Position numbers and translations under genes: made by a program
Assembly (NCBI GenBank): GCA_910588855.1
Contig: CAJUSR010000020.1
Coordinates: 4,950 to 68,949 of the forward strand
Length of the DNA stretch: 64,000 nucleotides
Reading direction: 5' to 3'
From: an uncultured Kineothrix sp.
Lineage (GTDB): Bacteria > Bacillota > Clostridia > Lachnospirales > Lachnospiraceae
Shown: positions 50,683 to 59,369 of the stretch, in pieces
How the letters are laid out: every line of letters starts with the position of its first letter
Numbering within the stretch: position 1 is the stretch's first letter
The notes under the pieces: model-generated
What the model was told of the DNA's origin: nothing
Databases searched by the model: none
The model's input: the letters and a program-made list of their open reading frames with translations, nothing else

Positions 50683-52575
50683 TTGAAAACTTTCACTTTT
50701 TCCCGAAAGCGAAAAGCTACTATATGCGCCATCGCTTTATTTTTGGCATTCTCTGCCTTCGCTGTTTTTTTCCTGAGCAGGGACGCTGTAAATTTTCGCC
50801 GCTTCTGCAACGACTTTTTTGTGTCGGAACTGAGCGGGAACACCTTAAACATGCATTACACCGTCGCTAACCCTTCCCGCTACGGCATCGACTCCTATAC
50901 CCCCACCCTGCCCTCCTATTCCAAGGAGCGCAGAAACAATTCCATCAAAGAATTGGCATCCGCCATCGAAACATTGCAAGGCATCGATATTGCTAAGCTA
51001 AATGACGGGAACGCCTATCTATACCGGCTGTTGCTGCCGTATCTGGAAAACGAGAAGAACGGGATGCTGCTCTACTACTATGCCAATCCCCTATCCCCCT
51101 CTTCCGGGATGCAGTCCCAGCTTCCTATCCTATTGGCAGAATATACATTCCGCAGCAAACAGGATGTGGACGATTATCTTTCCCTGCTGGATCAAACGGA
51201 TTCCTACTTTGAGGGAATCGCTTCCTACTTAAAAGACCAGTCGGCGCAGGGGCTCTTTATGCCCGATTACTCCGTGGATAAAATTATCGCCCAGTGCGAT
51301 ACTATTATGGATAAGACATCCCTGGAAGCAGGCACCCATTTCTTAAATACTACATTTGAAGAAAGGCTGGATCATTTAATAGAAAAAGGCGGTCTGTCAG
51401 AAAAAGAAAAAGCAGCCTATCTTTCCGAAAATTCCAGACTGCTTACTACCGTTATGCTCCCCGCCTATCAAAAAATGGGGGATGAACTTCTCCTGCTGAA
51501 AGGGAGCGGCAAAAATGAAAACGGGCTTTTTTATTATCCCGACGGAAAGAAATATTACACTTATCTCATCCAGTCCAACACCGGCTCCTATCGGGATATC
51601 AAGGAAATTAAACTGCTCTTGTTAAGGGATTTTGAAAAAAGCATAGAATCCATGCAGGCTTTGCTGCAATCCAATCCTGGGCTTTTATCATCCTCCGGGA
51701 CGCTTTCCAATTCCTTTGCCTATGAAACGCCTACGGATATGCTCAAAAACTTACAGCAAATGATGGTTTCCGATTTCCCCGCTTTATCGGATGTGGCAGA
51801 AGATACCACATCTGTATGTACGGTAAAGCCTATTTCCAAAAATCTACAGGAATATTGCAGCCCGGCATTTTACCTAACGCCCCCTTTGGATGACATCGGT
51901 GAAAATGTGATTTATATTAACCCGAAAAACAATCCTCACGGGGTGGAATTATATACGACCTTGGCCCATGAAGGCTATCCCGGTCATCTTTACCAAACCG
52001 TTTACAGCCAACTGTTTTTCAGGAAAACAGAAACAAACCCTATTCGCTGCCTGCTTTCTTACGGCGGTTACGTCGAAGGCTGGGCGATGTATGTGGAATT
52101 GAAATCCTATGATTATGCAAAATCTTTAATGAAACAAACCGCTCCTGAAACGGAGGCACTTTATGAGCTTTACAAGTTGGACCGGCAAATACAGCTTTCC
52201 CTTTATTCCCTATTGGACATTGCCATCCACTATGAAGGCGCCACTTATAAGCAGGCACATAAAATGCTCTCCTCCGTAGGGATTTCCGAGCCTTCTACCA
52301 CCCGTTCCATTTATGAATATATTGTAGAAGAGCCCACCAATTATTTAAAGTATTATCTCGGTTATCTGGAAATCATAAATCTGAAAAAAGAGGCAAAAAA
52401 GCTATGGCAGGATACATACAGCGAATACCGGTTCCATAAATTTTATCTGGAAAACGGCCCTGCAGATTTTACCAACTTGCGGCTGCAGTTAAAACAAAGC
52501 CCCCTTGCCAGCCTGCCTTCCAATTCGGCACAAACCGGAATCAAAAGCCAGTATGCGGTGCATACCGGCTTTTAA
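50683..52575 (+). CDS. DUF885-family putative metallopeptidase, membrane anchored
   Basis: 630 residues, starting with TTG after ACAGGTAA. An uncleaved N-terminal signal anchor (about 10-30, ATICAIALFLAFSAFAVFFL) places the rest outside the cell. The zinc-type motif HEGYPGH (His429, Glu430, His435) and a downstream glutamate region GGYVEGWAMYVE are typical of DUF885 proteins, which resemble carboxypeptidase/M3-like clan MA enzymes. It is divergent from araR and ends at a strong terminator. It probably degrades extracellular peptides; no direct evidence. Confidence 0.85.
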   Translation: MKTFTFSRKRKATICAIALFLAFSAFAVFFLSRDAVNFRRFCNDFFVSELSGNTLNMHYTVANPSRYGIDSYTPTLPSYSKERRNNSIKELASAIETLQGIDIAKLNDGNAYLYRLLLPYLENEKNGMLLYYYANPLSPSSGMQSQLPILLAEYTFRSKQDVDDYLSLLDQTDSYFEGIASYLKDQSAQGLFMPDYSVDKIIAQCDTIMDKTSLEAGTHFLNTTFEERLDHLIEKGGLSEKEKAAYLSENSRLLTTVMLPAYQKMGDELLLLKGSGKNENGLFYYPDGKKYYTYLIQSNTGSYRDIKEIKLLLLRDFEKSIESMQALLQSNPGLLSSSGTLSNSFAYETPTDMLKNLQQMMVSDFPALSDVAEDTTSVCTVKPISKNLQEYCSPAFYLTPPLDDIGENVIYINPKNNPHGVELYTTLAHEGYPGHLYQTVYSQLFFRKTETNPIRCLLSYGGYVEGWAMYVELKSYDYAKSLMKQTAPETEALYELYKLDRQIQLSLYSLLDIAIHYEGATYKQAHKMLSSVGISEPSTTRSIYEYIVEEPTNYLKYYLGYLEIINLKKEAKKLWQDTYSEYRFHKFYLENGPADFTNLRLQLKQSPLASLPSNSAQTGIKSQYAVHTGF

Positions 52576-52580
52576 TCCAA

Positions 52581-52624
52581 AAACGGATACCCCAAAGATT
52601 TAAAAACCTTTGGGGTATCCGTTT
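52581..52624. terminator. Strong convergent bidirectional terminator
   Basis: A perfect 17-bp stem (52581-52597 / 52608-52624, AAACGGATACCCCAAAG) with a 10-base loop. It separates the DUF885 gene (+) from the M3 peptidase gene (-), which ends 5 bases further on. Confidence 0.9.
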
Positions 52625-52628
52625 CCCG

Positions 52629-54308
52629 TTACCGTCCGTCCATTTCACTTTCCAGCTTTTCTATCGTCTCCTTAATGCATCCATCCTTAAAAGGGCTTAC
52701 CAACCCTACTTCTTCCAGCATATCCGTAAAAAACCCGGATGCGGACAACCGGCATAGCTTCAGATAGCTTTCCCATGCCTTATCATAGTCTTCATCCATC
52801 ATTGCCTTATACTGGAATGCACAAGTCTGGGCAAGGCAGTAATCTATATAATAAAACGGATAATCGTAAATATGATGTTGTTTCTGCCAGAAACCGCCTT
52901 TTGCAAAAAATTCATCTTCCTCAAAATCCATATGGGGCCGGTATACCTTTTCCAGCTCCAACCACGCTTTCCGCCTTTCCTCCGGCGACATTTCCGGGTT
53001 TTCATATACCATATGCTGGAACTCGTCTACCATACAACCATAGGGGATAAACGCCGCCGCATCTTCCAGATGCATATTCCGGTAATCTTCTGCCCTGTCT
53101 CCGAAAAACAGCCCAATCCATTTCTCTGCAAAAAATTCCATCGACATGGAATGGATTTCCGCCGTTTCCATCGTAATATCCCTATGCTCCTGTATCGGGT
53201 CTTTCCCGGCAAGATACCCTTGAAAGGCATGTCCGCATTCATGGGTAATCACATCCACGTCCCCACTTGTTCCGTTAAAATTGGCAAAAATAAACGGCGC
53301 ACCATATTCCGGCAGGAATGTCATATAGCCCCCCGCCCTTTTCGTCTTTCTTCCAAGCACGTCAAACAATTGGTTATCCACCATAAAGGCAAAAAACTCC
53401 TTTGTTTCCGGGGACATCTCCTCATACATCCGCCGCCCTTCCTTTATGATTTCCTCCGGATTCCCCACAGGAGCCGGATTTCCGTTCCTGAAATATACCC
53501 CTGCATCTATATAGGACAACTTATCCAGCCCAAGGCGTTTTCTCCTTCTTTCATGCATCTTCTCCGCAAACGGAACAAAATATTTCTTAATCTGCCTGCG
53601 GTAATTATCTACCATCGTTTTATCATAGCAGTTGCGGTTCATCCGGTAATAGCCAAGCTCCACGTAGTTCTCGTACCCCATCTGCTTTGCCTGCTCCGTC
53701 CTGTTTTTCACCAGCTTATCATATATTTCATCCAATTCATCCGCAACAGATGCAAAAAAAGCACTGTATTTCTCATATGCCTTTTTCCTGACACTTCTGT
53801 CACTGCTTGTGAGGTACGGGCGCATCAAAGATAGATTCAGGATATCCCCTTCCCATTCGATTTCGGCCCCGGCAATCAGCTTATCGTATTTTGTAGTCAG
53901 CGCATTCTCTTCCTGCTTTAAGGGAATCAATTTTTCGTCAAAAGATTTTAACTGCAGCTCCATATTTTTGAAAGCTACTTTACCGATTTTCTCTTCCAAA
54001 AAAGGACGATACGGAGAATGGTACATCTCCTGCTGGTACTCCAACGTCAGATTTGCTAACTTGGGCTGTATCTCGTCGTAGTATTCTTTTTCCTCCCCGT
54101 AAAATCCGTCAGTCGTGTCAATATCGTGACGGATATGGGCAATCGTCATCATCGTACCTATTCTGTCGTTCAGGGCATAATATCTTTCGTGTACCTTAAA
54201 CTGCTCTTCCCCACTTCCCGCTTTACGGAAGTCTTCAATTATCTTACGGTATTCTTTCTCCGTCTCCTCGTATTCTACCCTTTTGTAAGGCATATCCTCG
54301 AATTTCAT
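52629..54308 (-). CDS. M3-family oligoendopeptidase
   Basis: About 560 residues from the ATG of MKFEDMPYKRVEYEETEKEY. The zinc site is HECGH (His356, Glu357, His360) with a downstream ETAEIHSMSMEFF helix giving the third ligand. It belongs to the PepF-like M3 oligoendopeptidases, cytosolic enzymes that cut peptides of about 6-20 residues. There is no signal peptide. It follows the MarR gene after about 130 bases and may be under its control. Confidence 0.93.
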   Translation of the reverse strand: MKFEDMPYKRVEYEETEKEYRKIIEDFRKAGSGEEQFKVHERYYALNDRIGTMMTIAHIRHDIDTTDGFYGEEKEYYDEIQPKLANLTLEYQQEMYHSPYRPFLEEKIGKVAFKNMELQLKSFDEKLIPLKQEENALTTKYDKLIAGAEIEWEGDILNLSLMRPYLTSSDRSVRKKAYEKYSAFFASVADELDEIYDKLVKNRTEQAKQMGYENYVELGYYRMNRNCYDKTMVDNYRRQIKKYFVPFAEKMHERRRKRLGLDKLSYIDAGVYFRNGNPAPVGNPEEIIKEGRRMYEEMSPETKEFFAFMVDNQLFDVLGRKTKRAGGYMTFLPEYGAPFIFANFNGTSGDVDVITHECGHAFQGYLAGKDPIQEHRDITMETAEIHSMSMEFFAEKWIGLFFGDRAEDYRNMHLEDAAAFIPYGCMVDEFQHMVYENPEMSPEERRKAWLELEKVYRPHMDFEEDEFFAKGGFWQKQHHIYDYPFYYIDYCLAQTCAFQYKAMMDEDYDKAWESYLKLCRLSASGFFTDMLEEVGLVSPFKDGCIKETIEKLESEMDGR

Positions 54309-54393
54309 ATGAAAACCATCCCTTTCTTTGCCGTCTTCCTGCATCCGGAAATACCAGACACGTCCCAATCATCATCTCTCTTGCCAAACATGA

Positions 54394-54424
54394 TGCTGCC
54401 GTGCAAAGCTTTGCACAGGCAGCA
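54394..54424. repeat. Palindrome between the MarR and M3 peptidase genes
   Basis: TGCTGCC-GTGCAAAG / CTTTGCAC-A-GGCAGCA, a 15-bp stem with one bulged base and essentially no loop. No T-run follows, so it is a poor terminator; a protein-binding site or a processing site are alternatives. Confidence 0.6.
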
Positions 54425-54438
54425 ACCTATTGTTCCCT

Positions 54439-54882
54439 TTACTCTGCCGCTTTATCCCTGAAGAACCGGTTTAAATTCTTCAATGCCTTTTCCAGCACCG
54501 CCTTTTCCCCATCCGTAAGCCGTTCCACCACCGCCCCAATCATCTCTTCGTGAAAGCGGTGATGATGTTCATAAGCTTTTATCCCTTTCCTGGATAAAGA
54601 CACCAAAACAACACGCCTGTCCTCCTCGCTCCTCACCCGATCCGCAAGCCCTTTTTTCACCAGACTGTTTACTGATATGGTCAAAGTACCTGTCGTTACA
54701 CCGAGTTCCTTGGCAACAGCCGTCATGTTTTTTGGGCTTCCTATGCCAATCGCTTCGATGACATGCATGTCATTTGTCGTTACGTTCTTATACTCTTCTG
54801 TCCTTATCGCCTGTTCCTCAATAGCATTAATGTTGCGGAACAGCTTCACAAGTATTTCGTTTAATGTTTGCTCAATTTCCAC
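54439..54882 (-). CDS. MarR-family transcription regulator
   Basis: About 147 residues. The winged helix is seen in TAVAKELGVTTGTLTISVNSLVKKGLADRVRSEEDRRVVLVSL, where the DxRR wing is typical. The longest frame begins at 54915, but that ATG lies inside the -10 box of the promoter at 54906-54935, so I start at the GTG of VEIEQTLNEI with GGAG upstream. A TTTGAAGGTCAAA palindrome overlaps the -35 box, suggesting that the protein represses itself. Confidence 0.87.
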   Translation of the reverse strand: MEIEQTLNEILVKLFRNINAIEEQAIRTEEYKNVTTNDMHVIEAIGIGSPKNMTAVAKELGVTTGTLTISVNSLVKKGLADRVRSEEDRRVVLVSLSRKGIKAYEHHHRFHEEMIGAVVERLTDGEKAVLEKALKNLNRFFRDKAAE

Positions 54883-54905
54883 TATACCACACTCCGCATG
54901 GGGAT

Positions 54906-54936
54906 AGTATACCATGACATTACTTTGAAGGTCAAA
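54906..54936 (-). promoter_or_regulatory. Promoter and probable operator of the MarR gene
   Basis: Minus strand: TTGACC (54930-54935), 18 bases, TATACT (54906-54911). The palindrome TTTGAAGGTCAAA (54924-54936, TTTGA/TCAAA around three bases) covers the -35 box, a normal place for autorepression by a MarR dimer. Confidence 0.65.
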
Positions 54937-54940
54937 TTTA

Positions 54941-55018
54941 TTTTGCGGGTAATAATTTCACAGACATTGTATTTGCAGGCAATATATTTTGCCAGGTAAT
55001 GTATTTTTGCAAGGTAAT
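54941..55018. repeat. Irregular short repeats TTTTGCnnGGTAAT
   Basis: Four related units: TTTTGCGGGTAAT (54941-54953), TTTGCAGGCAAT (54972-54983), TTTTGCCAGGTAAT (54987-55000) and TTTTTGCAAGGTAAT (55004-55018), followed by TTTTACAGATAAT. They lie upstream of the MarR promoter. A 66-codon minus-strand frame through them is not a likely gene. Confidence 0.6.
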
Positions 55019-55119
55019 CTGTTTTACAGATAATTTTTTTCCTATGTATGCCCGGTTTTGCGGCTATTTTGAAAAGCAGCAACTGTACTTATGAAATGGT
55101 TGTATTGAAATAATTTATA

Positions 55120-56286
55120 TTAAAATAGCTTATTTTTGTCAAATAGCCTCTCCCATTCCTGACGCTCGCTGACATCTTTTCCGTTTTGTATTAATTCCTC
55201 CATCATATCCATCAACATATCATAGTTTTCTTCCGATTGTGTGCCAAAAAGAATGAACCAGTTTTTCTCCGCATCATTTTCATCCGCATAGCTGACTCCA
55301 TCGGCATTGGTGTATAAAATCCCTGTGTTTGTTCTATGGCATAAGCCTTCTATTTCTATAGAGGCATAAAATGCTGCCATTTCATCGCTTTGCACCAAAT
55401 TAGGGTATTTTACTTTATAGGTTTGCACCAGCTTGTTATACGCATCTACATCGACCTTGCTTTGGAATAAAATATGCGCCGTTTTCCCCTTCATCCCATC
55501 CGGTATCATAATTTCAATGCCTGTAGCAGCGTTTCTGCCAAAGGTAAAACCGGTAAGCTCCCCTTCCGTCAAACTTTCTTTTCCAAAATAATGAGCCAGC
55601 ATCGACTTCAGCGTATCATCTGCCACCATTATATTTCCTTCCATTGCTGTATTGCCGCCTGAAATCAGAAAAGAACGCCCGGAAACTTTATCCGTCTGCA
55701 GCAGGCAGCCTTCCTCCGCAAACCGGTAAGTATAACCTGTGGCTTTATTTGTAATGGAAAATATTCCGCCGCCCTCTTCCTCAATACAATAGTAATCGTT
55801 GTCCTGACTGAAACGTTTTTCACCGGTAATTTGATAGTACAGCCCTCCCTCCGCTATGGACTTCCCTTCTCTTTTCCCTGTTCCCAGCAATTGAAAAAGC
55901 ATATCATCCGAAATCGTATGCTCTCTCTTTTTCTTCACTTTCTGTTCCTGCTGCTCCTCGTCCTTGCGGATACGTTCTTGCATATCATCAATCGTCTTAT
56001 CCAGGCTGCGCATCATCTTGCTCCACTGCTTCATCGTATAGGAAGCCGCCCCAATGGGAATAGAGGGTTCTGTCTCGCCCCTCTTCACCTTTTCCACTAT
56101 TTCTTGTTTCCGCATCCTAATGAAATCCATTTTATCCGCGGTATCCATTTCTCCGGCATTATTGATTCTTTCTATGATATCCTTTATGTTTTCGTTCCCC
56201 TGTTCCTTCTTTTCCGTTCCTCTGCCGGCAAAAAAAGCACTGTTCCCTGCCCGGAAATAATTCTGTGTATTACTAACCCCACCCAT
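55120..56286 (-). CDS. Unknown protein C of the ECF operon
   Basis: 388 residues, no signal peptide or membrane helix. I do not recognise it. The N-terminus is MGGVSNTQNYFRAGNSAFFAG, residues about 90-130 form a predicted coiled coil (MMRSLDKTIDDMQERIRKDEEQQEQKVKKKRE), and the C-terminal 250 residues are beta-rich with repeats of GYTYRFAEEGCLLQTDKVSGRS type. GAGGATAAG precedes the ATG. It is the last gene of the ECF sigma operon, 34 bases after protein B. Confidence 0.65.
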   Translation of the reverse strand: MGGVSNTQNYFRAGNSAFFAGRGTEKKEQGNENIKDIIERINNAGEMDTADKMDFIRMRKQEIVEKVKRGETEPSIPIGAASYTMKQWSKMMRSLDKTIDDMQERIRKDEEQQEQKVKKKREHTISDDMLFQLLGTGKREGKSIAEGGLYYQITGEKRFSQDNDYYCIEEEGGGIFSITNKATGYTYRFAEEGCLLQTDKVSGRSFLISGGNTAMEGNIMVADDTLKSMLAHYFGKESLTEGELTGFTFGRNAATGIEIMIPDGMKGKTAHILFQSKVDVDAYNKLVQTYKVKYPNLVQSDEMAAFYASIEIEGLCHRTNTGILYTNADGVSYADENDAEKNWFILFGTQSEENYDMLMDMMEELIQNGKDVSERQEWERLFDKNKLF

Positions 56287-56320
56287 ATCTTATCCTCATT
56301 TCCTGTTCCCATTTTTCGGA

Positions 56321-57040
56321 TTATCTGCTATCTTCCATTTCTTCCGCCCCCTTTGGCAAAGGGATACTGCTTCCGTTTTCTCCAACCAGAGCTTCCAACT
56401 GCCAATCCTTGAGCTTGAAAACCCCGTTTTCTTCCCCGGGGTCTTCATACCCGTTATATCCATTGGCATTCCCGTTTTTTTGCGCCGCTTTTTTAGCGCT
56501 CTCCCCGCTGTCCGCATTTTGCTCCTCGTTGCTTTTGCCGATACCGTTTTCCATTTCTTCAATTTCGTGCTTCATCTGCTGTATTTTTCCGTCCAGCTTA
56601 ATGGCTCTTAAAATGCGGTTCACATCTTCCGGCGAAAACATTCCGATAGCCCTTGCCAAATCCCCTATGTTATCCCTGTTCACCATCAGGCAGCCGCCTT
56701 CCGATAAAGGGATTTGAATTACTTGTTCCATATGGTTTAAGTCAATATTGCCAAGGCACAGCCACTTCCTCTCGTTGTCTACAGTGAATACTGTCCCATT
56801 ATACTCTATCACTCCGTTTTCATTCGCCAAATAAGAATACGGCGCCCCCTGGTTCTTTTCCGGGATTGCCATCTTGCGGCCTTCCGGCAGTTTTTCTATA
56901 TTTCTTTCCGCCGGGTTTTCTACAAAAGTTCCCTTTGCCTCCGTTAAACCTTCCTGGCCCCCATTATCCCTTATAAATCGTTTCCTTAATGCCTCCCTGC
57001 AATAGTATTCACTGGAAAAACCAATTCCGCTGATTCCCAT
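56321..57040 (-). CDS. Unknown protein B of the ECF operon
   Basis: About 239 residues from the ATG of MGISGIGFSSEYYCREAL, with GAGGTGG just upstream. No recognised domain. A middle segment, YSYLANENGVIEYNGTVFTV and WLCLGNIDLNHMEQVIQIPL, looks like a small beta domain; it is followed by a helical part and a low-complexity Gly/Asn/Glu tail. No membrane helix. Its N-terminus (MGISGIGFSS) resembles that of protein C (MGGVSNTQNYF) in style. An AT-rich, on this strand purine-rich, 180-base gap separates it from protein A. Confidence 0.65.
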   Translation of the reverse strand: MGISGIGFSSEYYCREALRKRFIRDNGGQEGLTEAKGTFVENPAERNIEKLPEGRKMAIPEKNQGAPYSYLANENGVIEYNGTVFTVDNERKWLCLGNIDLNHMEQVIQIPLSEGGCLMVNRDNIGDLARAIGMFSPEDVNRILRAIKLDGKIQQMKHEIEEMENGIGKSNEEQNADSGESAKKAAQKNGNANGYNGYEDPGEENGVFKLKDWQLEALVGENGSSIPLPKGAEEMEDSR

Positions 57041-57219
57041 TCTCCACCTCATTTCCAGGCCGCATCCCTTGCAGCCTAAAGCTAATCTATACTTCCGTTC
57101 CCCTAAAACGCCGCTGCCAAATATTCTGCAAATATCATCTGCCGCGATAAACCATAGCCCTTATCTTTATCCCTTTCTATCTCTTTTTATCTTCTTATAT
57201 CTTTATAATTTTTTATTTT

Positions 57220-57795
57220 TTATATTTTTTTATCGCTGTGCATCACTGCATATGCCATACGCTCCATTTCATCTTTGCTGTCTTGACGGGAATGCGCCCC
57301 ATCAAACAAGTATGCCTTTGTTTCCCCGTCATCGCTTTTTTTCTCTATATAAACCGGATAGCCGTTTGGCTTCCCTTCCTGTCCCCCCTCCCTTTTTGCC
57401 TTCAGGACATAACCTTCCATCACATTGATTTCTACCATATCGCATTCCTGATAAGGGATTTTCCTGACCGGTACTTCTTTCGCACCCTTAATGGCTGCAT
57501 TGCCCTCCATCCTGATATTAATGCTTTCCGCTTTGTTCGCCCCAATCTCCCTTTCCATCCGGGATACCCTTTGGGGGCTTAACCGCCCGTCCTTCTCCGC
57601 CTTCGTCCGATATTCCTTCATCGCTTCTTCCTGAATCATGCTTTTTTGCAGACTGTTAAGGAAGCTATCTTCTTCCGGCTTTATTTTGCAGCTATTTATG
57701 GAAATATCGCAAAGTTTTTTCGCATTGGGGCTTCCTGCCGCATTGCCTACCCCTTTTCCATCCGCTCTATTCTTATACCATTCGTTAATCCGCAT
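57220..57795 (-). CDS. Unknown protein A of the ECF operon
   Basis: 191 residues from the ATG of MRINEWYKNRADGKG, with GAAGG about 8 bases upstream. It overlaps the sigma factor stop by 11 bases, so it is translationally coupled to it. No signal peptide or membrane helix, unlike a classical anti-sigma factor. Residues 110-175 (VRKIPYQECDMVEINVMEGY, then GYPVYIEKK) are beta-rich. Coupling makes it the best candidate for a soluble partner of the sigma factor; there is no sequence proof. Confidence 0.65.
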   Translation of the reverse strand: MRINEWYKNRADGKGVGNAAGSPNAKKLCDISINSCKIKPEEDSFLNSLQKSMIQEEAMKEYRTKAEKDGRLSPQRVSRMEREIGANKAESINIRMEGNAAIKGAKEVPVRKIPYQECDMVEINVMEGYVLKAKREGGQEGKPNGYPVYIEKKSDDGETKAYLFDGAHSRQDSKDEMERMAYAVMHSDKKI

Positions 57796-58357
57796 CCTTG
57801 CCACCTTCCTTCAAAGCTTTCCCCTGAAAGCCCTCGCCTTTTCCGTAAGGCTCCTGCCCTTTTTCCGCCCCATATAAAATCCGTTCTTTTATCATCTCCC
57901 TGCCCCTGCGCAGCCTTGTCTTCACCGTTCCCTCCCCTAATTCCATAATCCGGGCAATCTCTTTGACGGAATAGTCCTCATAATAAAACAAATACAGAGG
58001 GTTCCGGTAAGCCGCCGGCAGCCCCATCACATGCCGCACTGTCTCATCTTCCTCAACATAAGGAATTTTAAAATGTTTCATCTCCCTTTCCGGTACTTCA
58101 TCAAAAGCAACTGTCCTGGAAAACCATGCGCTTTTCTGGATATCATAACAAATATTGATAACCACGCGGATAAACCATGCCCTCTCATGGTCTTCTCCGT
58201 CAAATGTCGGCTTTGCTTTCAGATATCTGCAAAAAGCTTCCTGTACCACATCCTCGGCATCCGCCTTACTTTTCATATTGGAAAAAGCAATGCGGTACAG
58301 TATGTCTTTATATTTCTCAAACGTTGCCTCCGCTTCCTTTTCCTCATTTCTCAGCAT
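57785..58357 (-). CDS. ECF-type RNA polymerase sigma factor
   Basis: 190 residues. Region 2 is seen in YKDILYRIAFSNMKSKADAEDVVQEAF and RAWFIRVVINICYD; region 4 in AYRNPLYLFYYEDYSVKEIARIM and GTVKTRLRRGREMIKERI. A charged Gly/Lys tail of about 25 residues follows. GAGGGG precedes the ATG. The promoter at 58390-58418 has the sigma-W-like form, which suggests that the factor transcribes its own operon with the three unknown genes downstream. Confidence 0.93.
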   Translation of the reverse strand: MLRNEEKEAEATFEKYKDILYRIAFSNMKSKADAEDVVQEAFCRYLKAKPTFDGEDHERAWFIRVVINICYDIQKSAWFSRTVAFDEVPEREMKHFKIPYVEEDETVRHVMGLPAAYRNPLYLFYYEDYSVKEIARIMELGEGTVKTRLRRGREMIKERILYGAEKGQEPYGKGEGFQGKALKEGGKDAD

Positions 58358-58389
58358 AATAACCCCTCATCCTAAGTTCTTATATATGT

Positions 58390-58418
58390 AATACGATTCG
58401 TATGATAAAAAGGTTTCA
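58390..58418 (-). promoter_or_regulatory. ECF-type (sigma-W-like) autoregulatory promoter
   Basis: Minus strand: TGAAAC (58413-58418) continuing CTTTTT, 17 bases, CGTATT (58390-58395). This is the TGAAAC-N16/17-CGTA pattern of Bacillus sigma-W-type promoters. The start of transcription would fall about 25 bases before the sigma gene ATG. Confidence 0.75.
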
Positions 58419-58528
58419 AATTTTTTTAAAATACGGCATTTTATCTTTCCCCTGTTCCATCTGCCATCCACTCATCCTATATCTTTCCCGCAACTACCGA
58501 ATCCATATGCACCCATAACCGGAATAGA

Positions 58529-58584
58529 AAAATGGCGCCCTATAAGCATTTCAACTTATAAAACACCATTTAGAACGCCATTTT
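58529..58584 (-). terminator. Terminator of the ara operon
   Basis: CGCCATTTT (58576-58584) pairs with AAAATGGCG (58529-58537); an inner ATAAG/CTTAT pair makes a second helix. On the minus strand the stem ends in CCATTTTTC. It lies 12 bases after the araD stop. Confidence 0.7.
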
Positions 58585-58596
58585 ATATATTATCGT

Positions 58597-59286
58597 TTAT
58601 TTCTGTCCGTAATATGCATTTTCCCCATGTTTCCTATAGTAATGCTTATCCTGCAATTCCTGAGGGGCCGGGGCTACTTTCGGCTGAATCATTTCACATC
58701 TTGCCGCCATCTTTGCCACTTCTTCCAATACCACCGCATTGTGGACTGCTTCGTGGGCATCTTTGCCCCAGGTAAAAGGGCCGTGGTTTTTGCAAAGCAC
58801 GGCAGGAACCGCCTCATAATCTTTGTCTGCAAAATAATCCGCAATCAAAAGCCCTGTATTCTTCTCATAAGCTCCTTCGATTTCCTCTTTTGACAGACAC
58901 CTTACACAGGGGATTTCCCCATACATATAGTCCGCATGGGTTGTTCCGTAACAGGGAATCCCTCTCCCTGCCTGTGCCCAACTGGTAGCCCAGGAAGAAT
59001 GGGTATGCACTATTCCGCCTATTCTCGGAAATGCTTTATACAATTCCAAATGGGTAGGTGTATCGGAAGAGGGATTATATTTCCCTTCTACCTTATTCCC
59101 TTCCAAATCCATAACTACCATGTCTTCCGGTGTAAGCCTGTCGTATTCCACACCGCTGGGCTTAATCACAAAAAGCCCTTTTTCCCTGTCTATTCCACTT
59201 ACGTTCCCCCAGGTAAAAGTAACAAGACCATACTTGGGAAGCTGCATATTGGCTTCGTATACCTCTTTTTTTAATTCCTCTAACAT
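58597..59286 (-). CDS. araD: L-ribulose-5-phosphate 4-epimerase
   Basis: 229 residues from the ATG of MLEELKKEVYEANMQLPKYG, with AGGAG 5 bases upstream. Class-II aldolase fold with substrate and metal motifs FTWGNVSGID, KPSGVEYDRLTPEDMV, HTHSSWATSWA (two zinc His) and KNHGPFTWGKD, and the C-terminal YYRKHGENAYYGQ. It converts L-ribulose 5-phosphate to D-xylulose 5-phosphate. Last gene of the arabinose operon. Confidence 0.95.
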   Translation of the reverse strand: MLEELKKEVYEANMQLPKYGLVTFTWGNVSGIDREKGLFVIKPSGVEYDRLTPEDMVVMDLEGNKVEGKYNPSSDTPTHLELYKAFPRIGGIVHTHSSWATSWAQAGRGIPCYGTTHADYMYGEIPCVRCLSKEEIEGAYEKNTGLLIADYFADKDYEAVPAVLCKNHGPFTWGKDAHEAVHNAVVLEEVAKMAARCEMIQPKVAPAPQELQDKHYYRKHGENAYYGQK

Positions 59287-59369
59287 ATCGTCTCCTGCCT
59301 TCCGGATTCTGCAGACATCGCCCCAAATGCCAAGCCATGTCTGCAAAATGCATATACCTTATTTTCCGT

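Noticed and set aside
54882..55082. 66-codon minus-strand ORF upstream of the MarR gene
   Set aside because: Covers the promoter, the operator palindrome and short repeats; its peptide simply follows the repeats.
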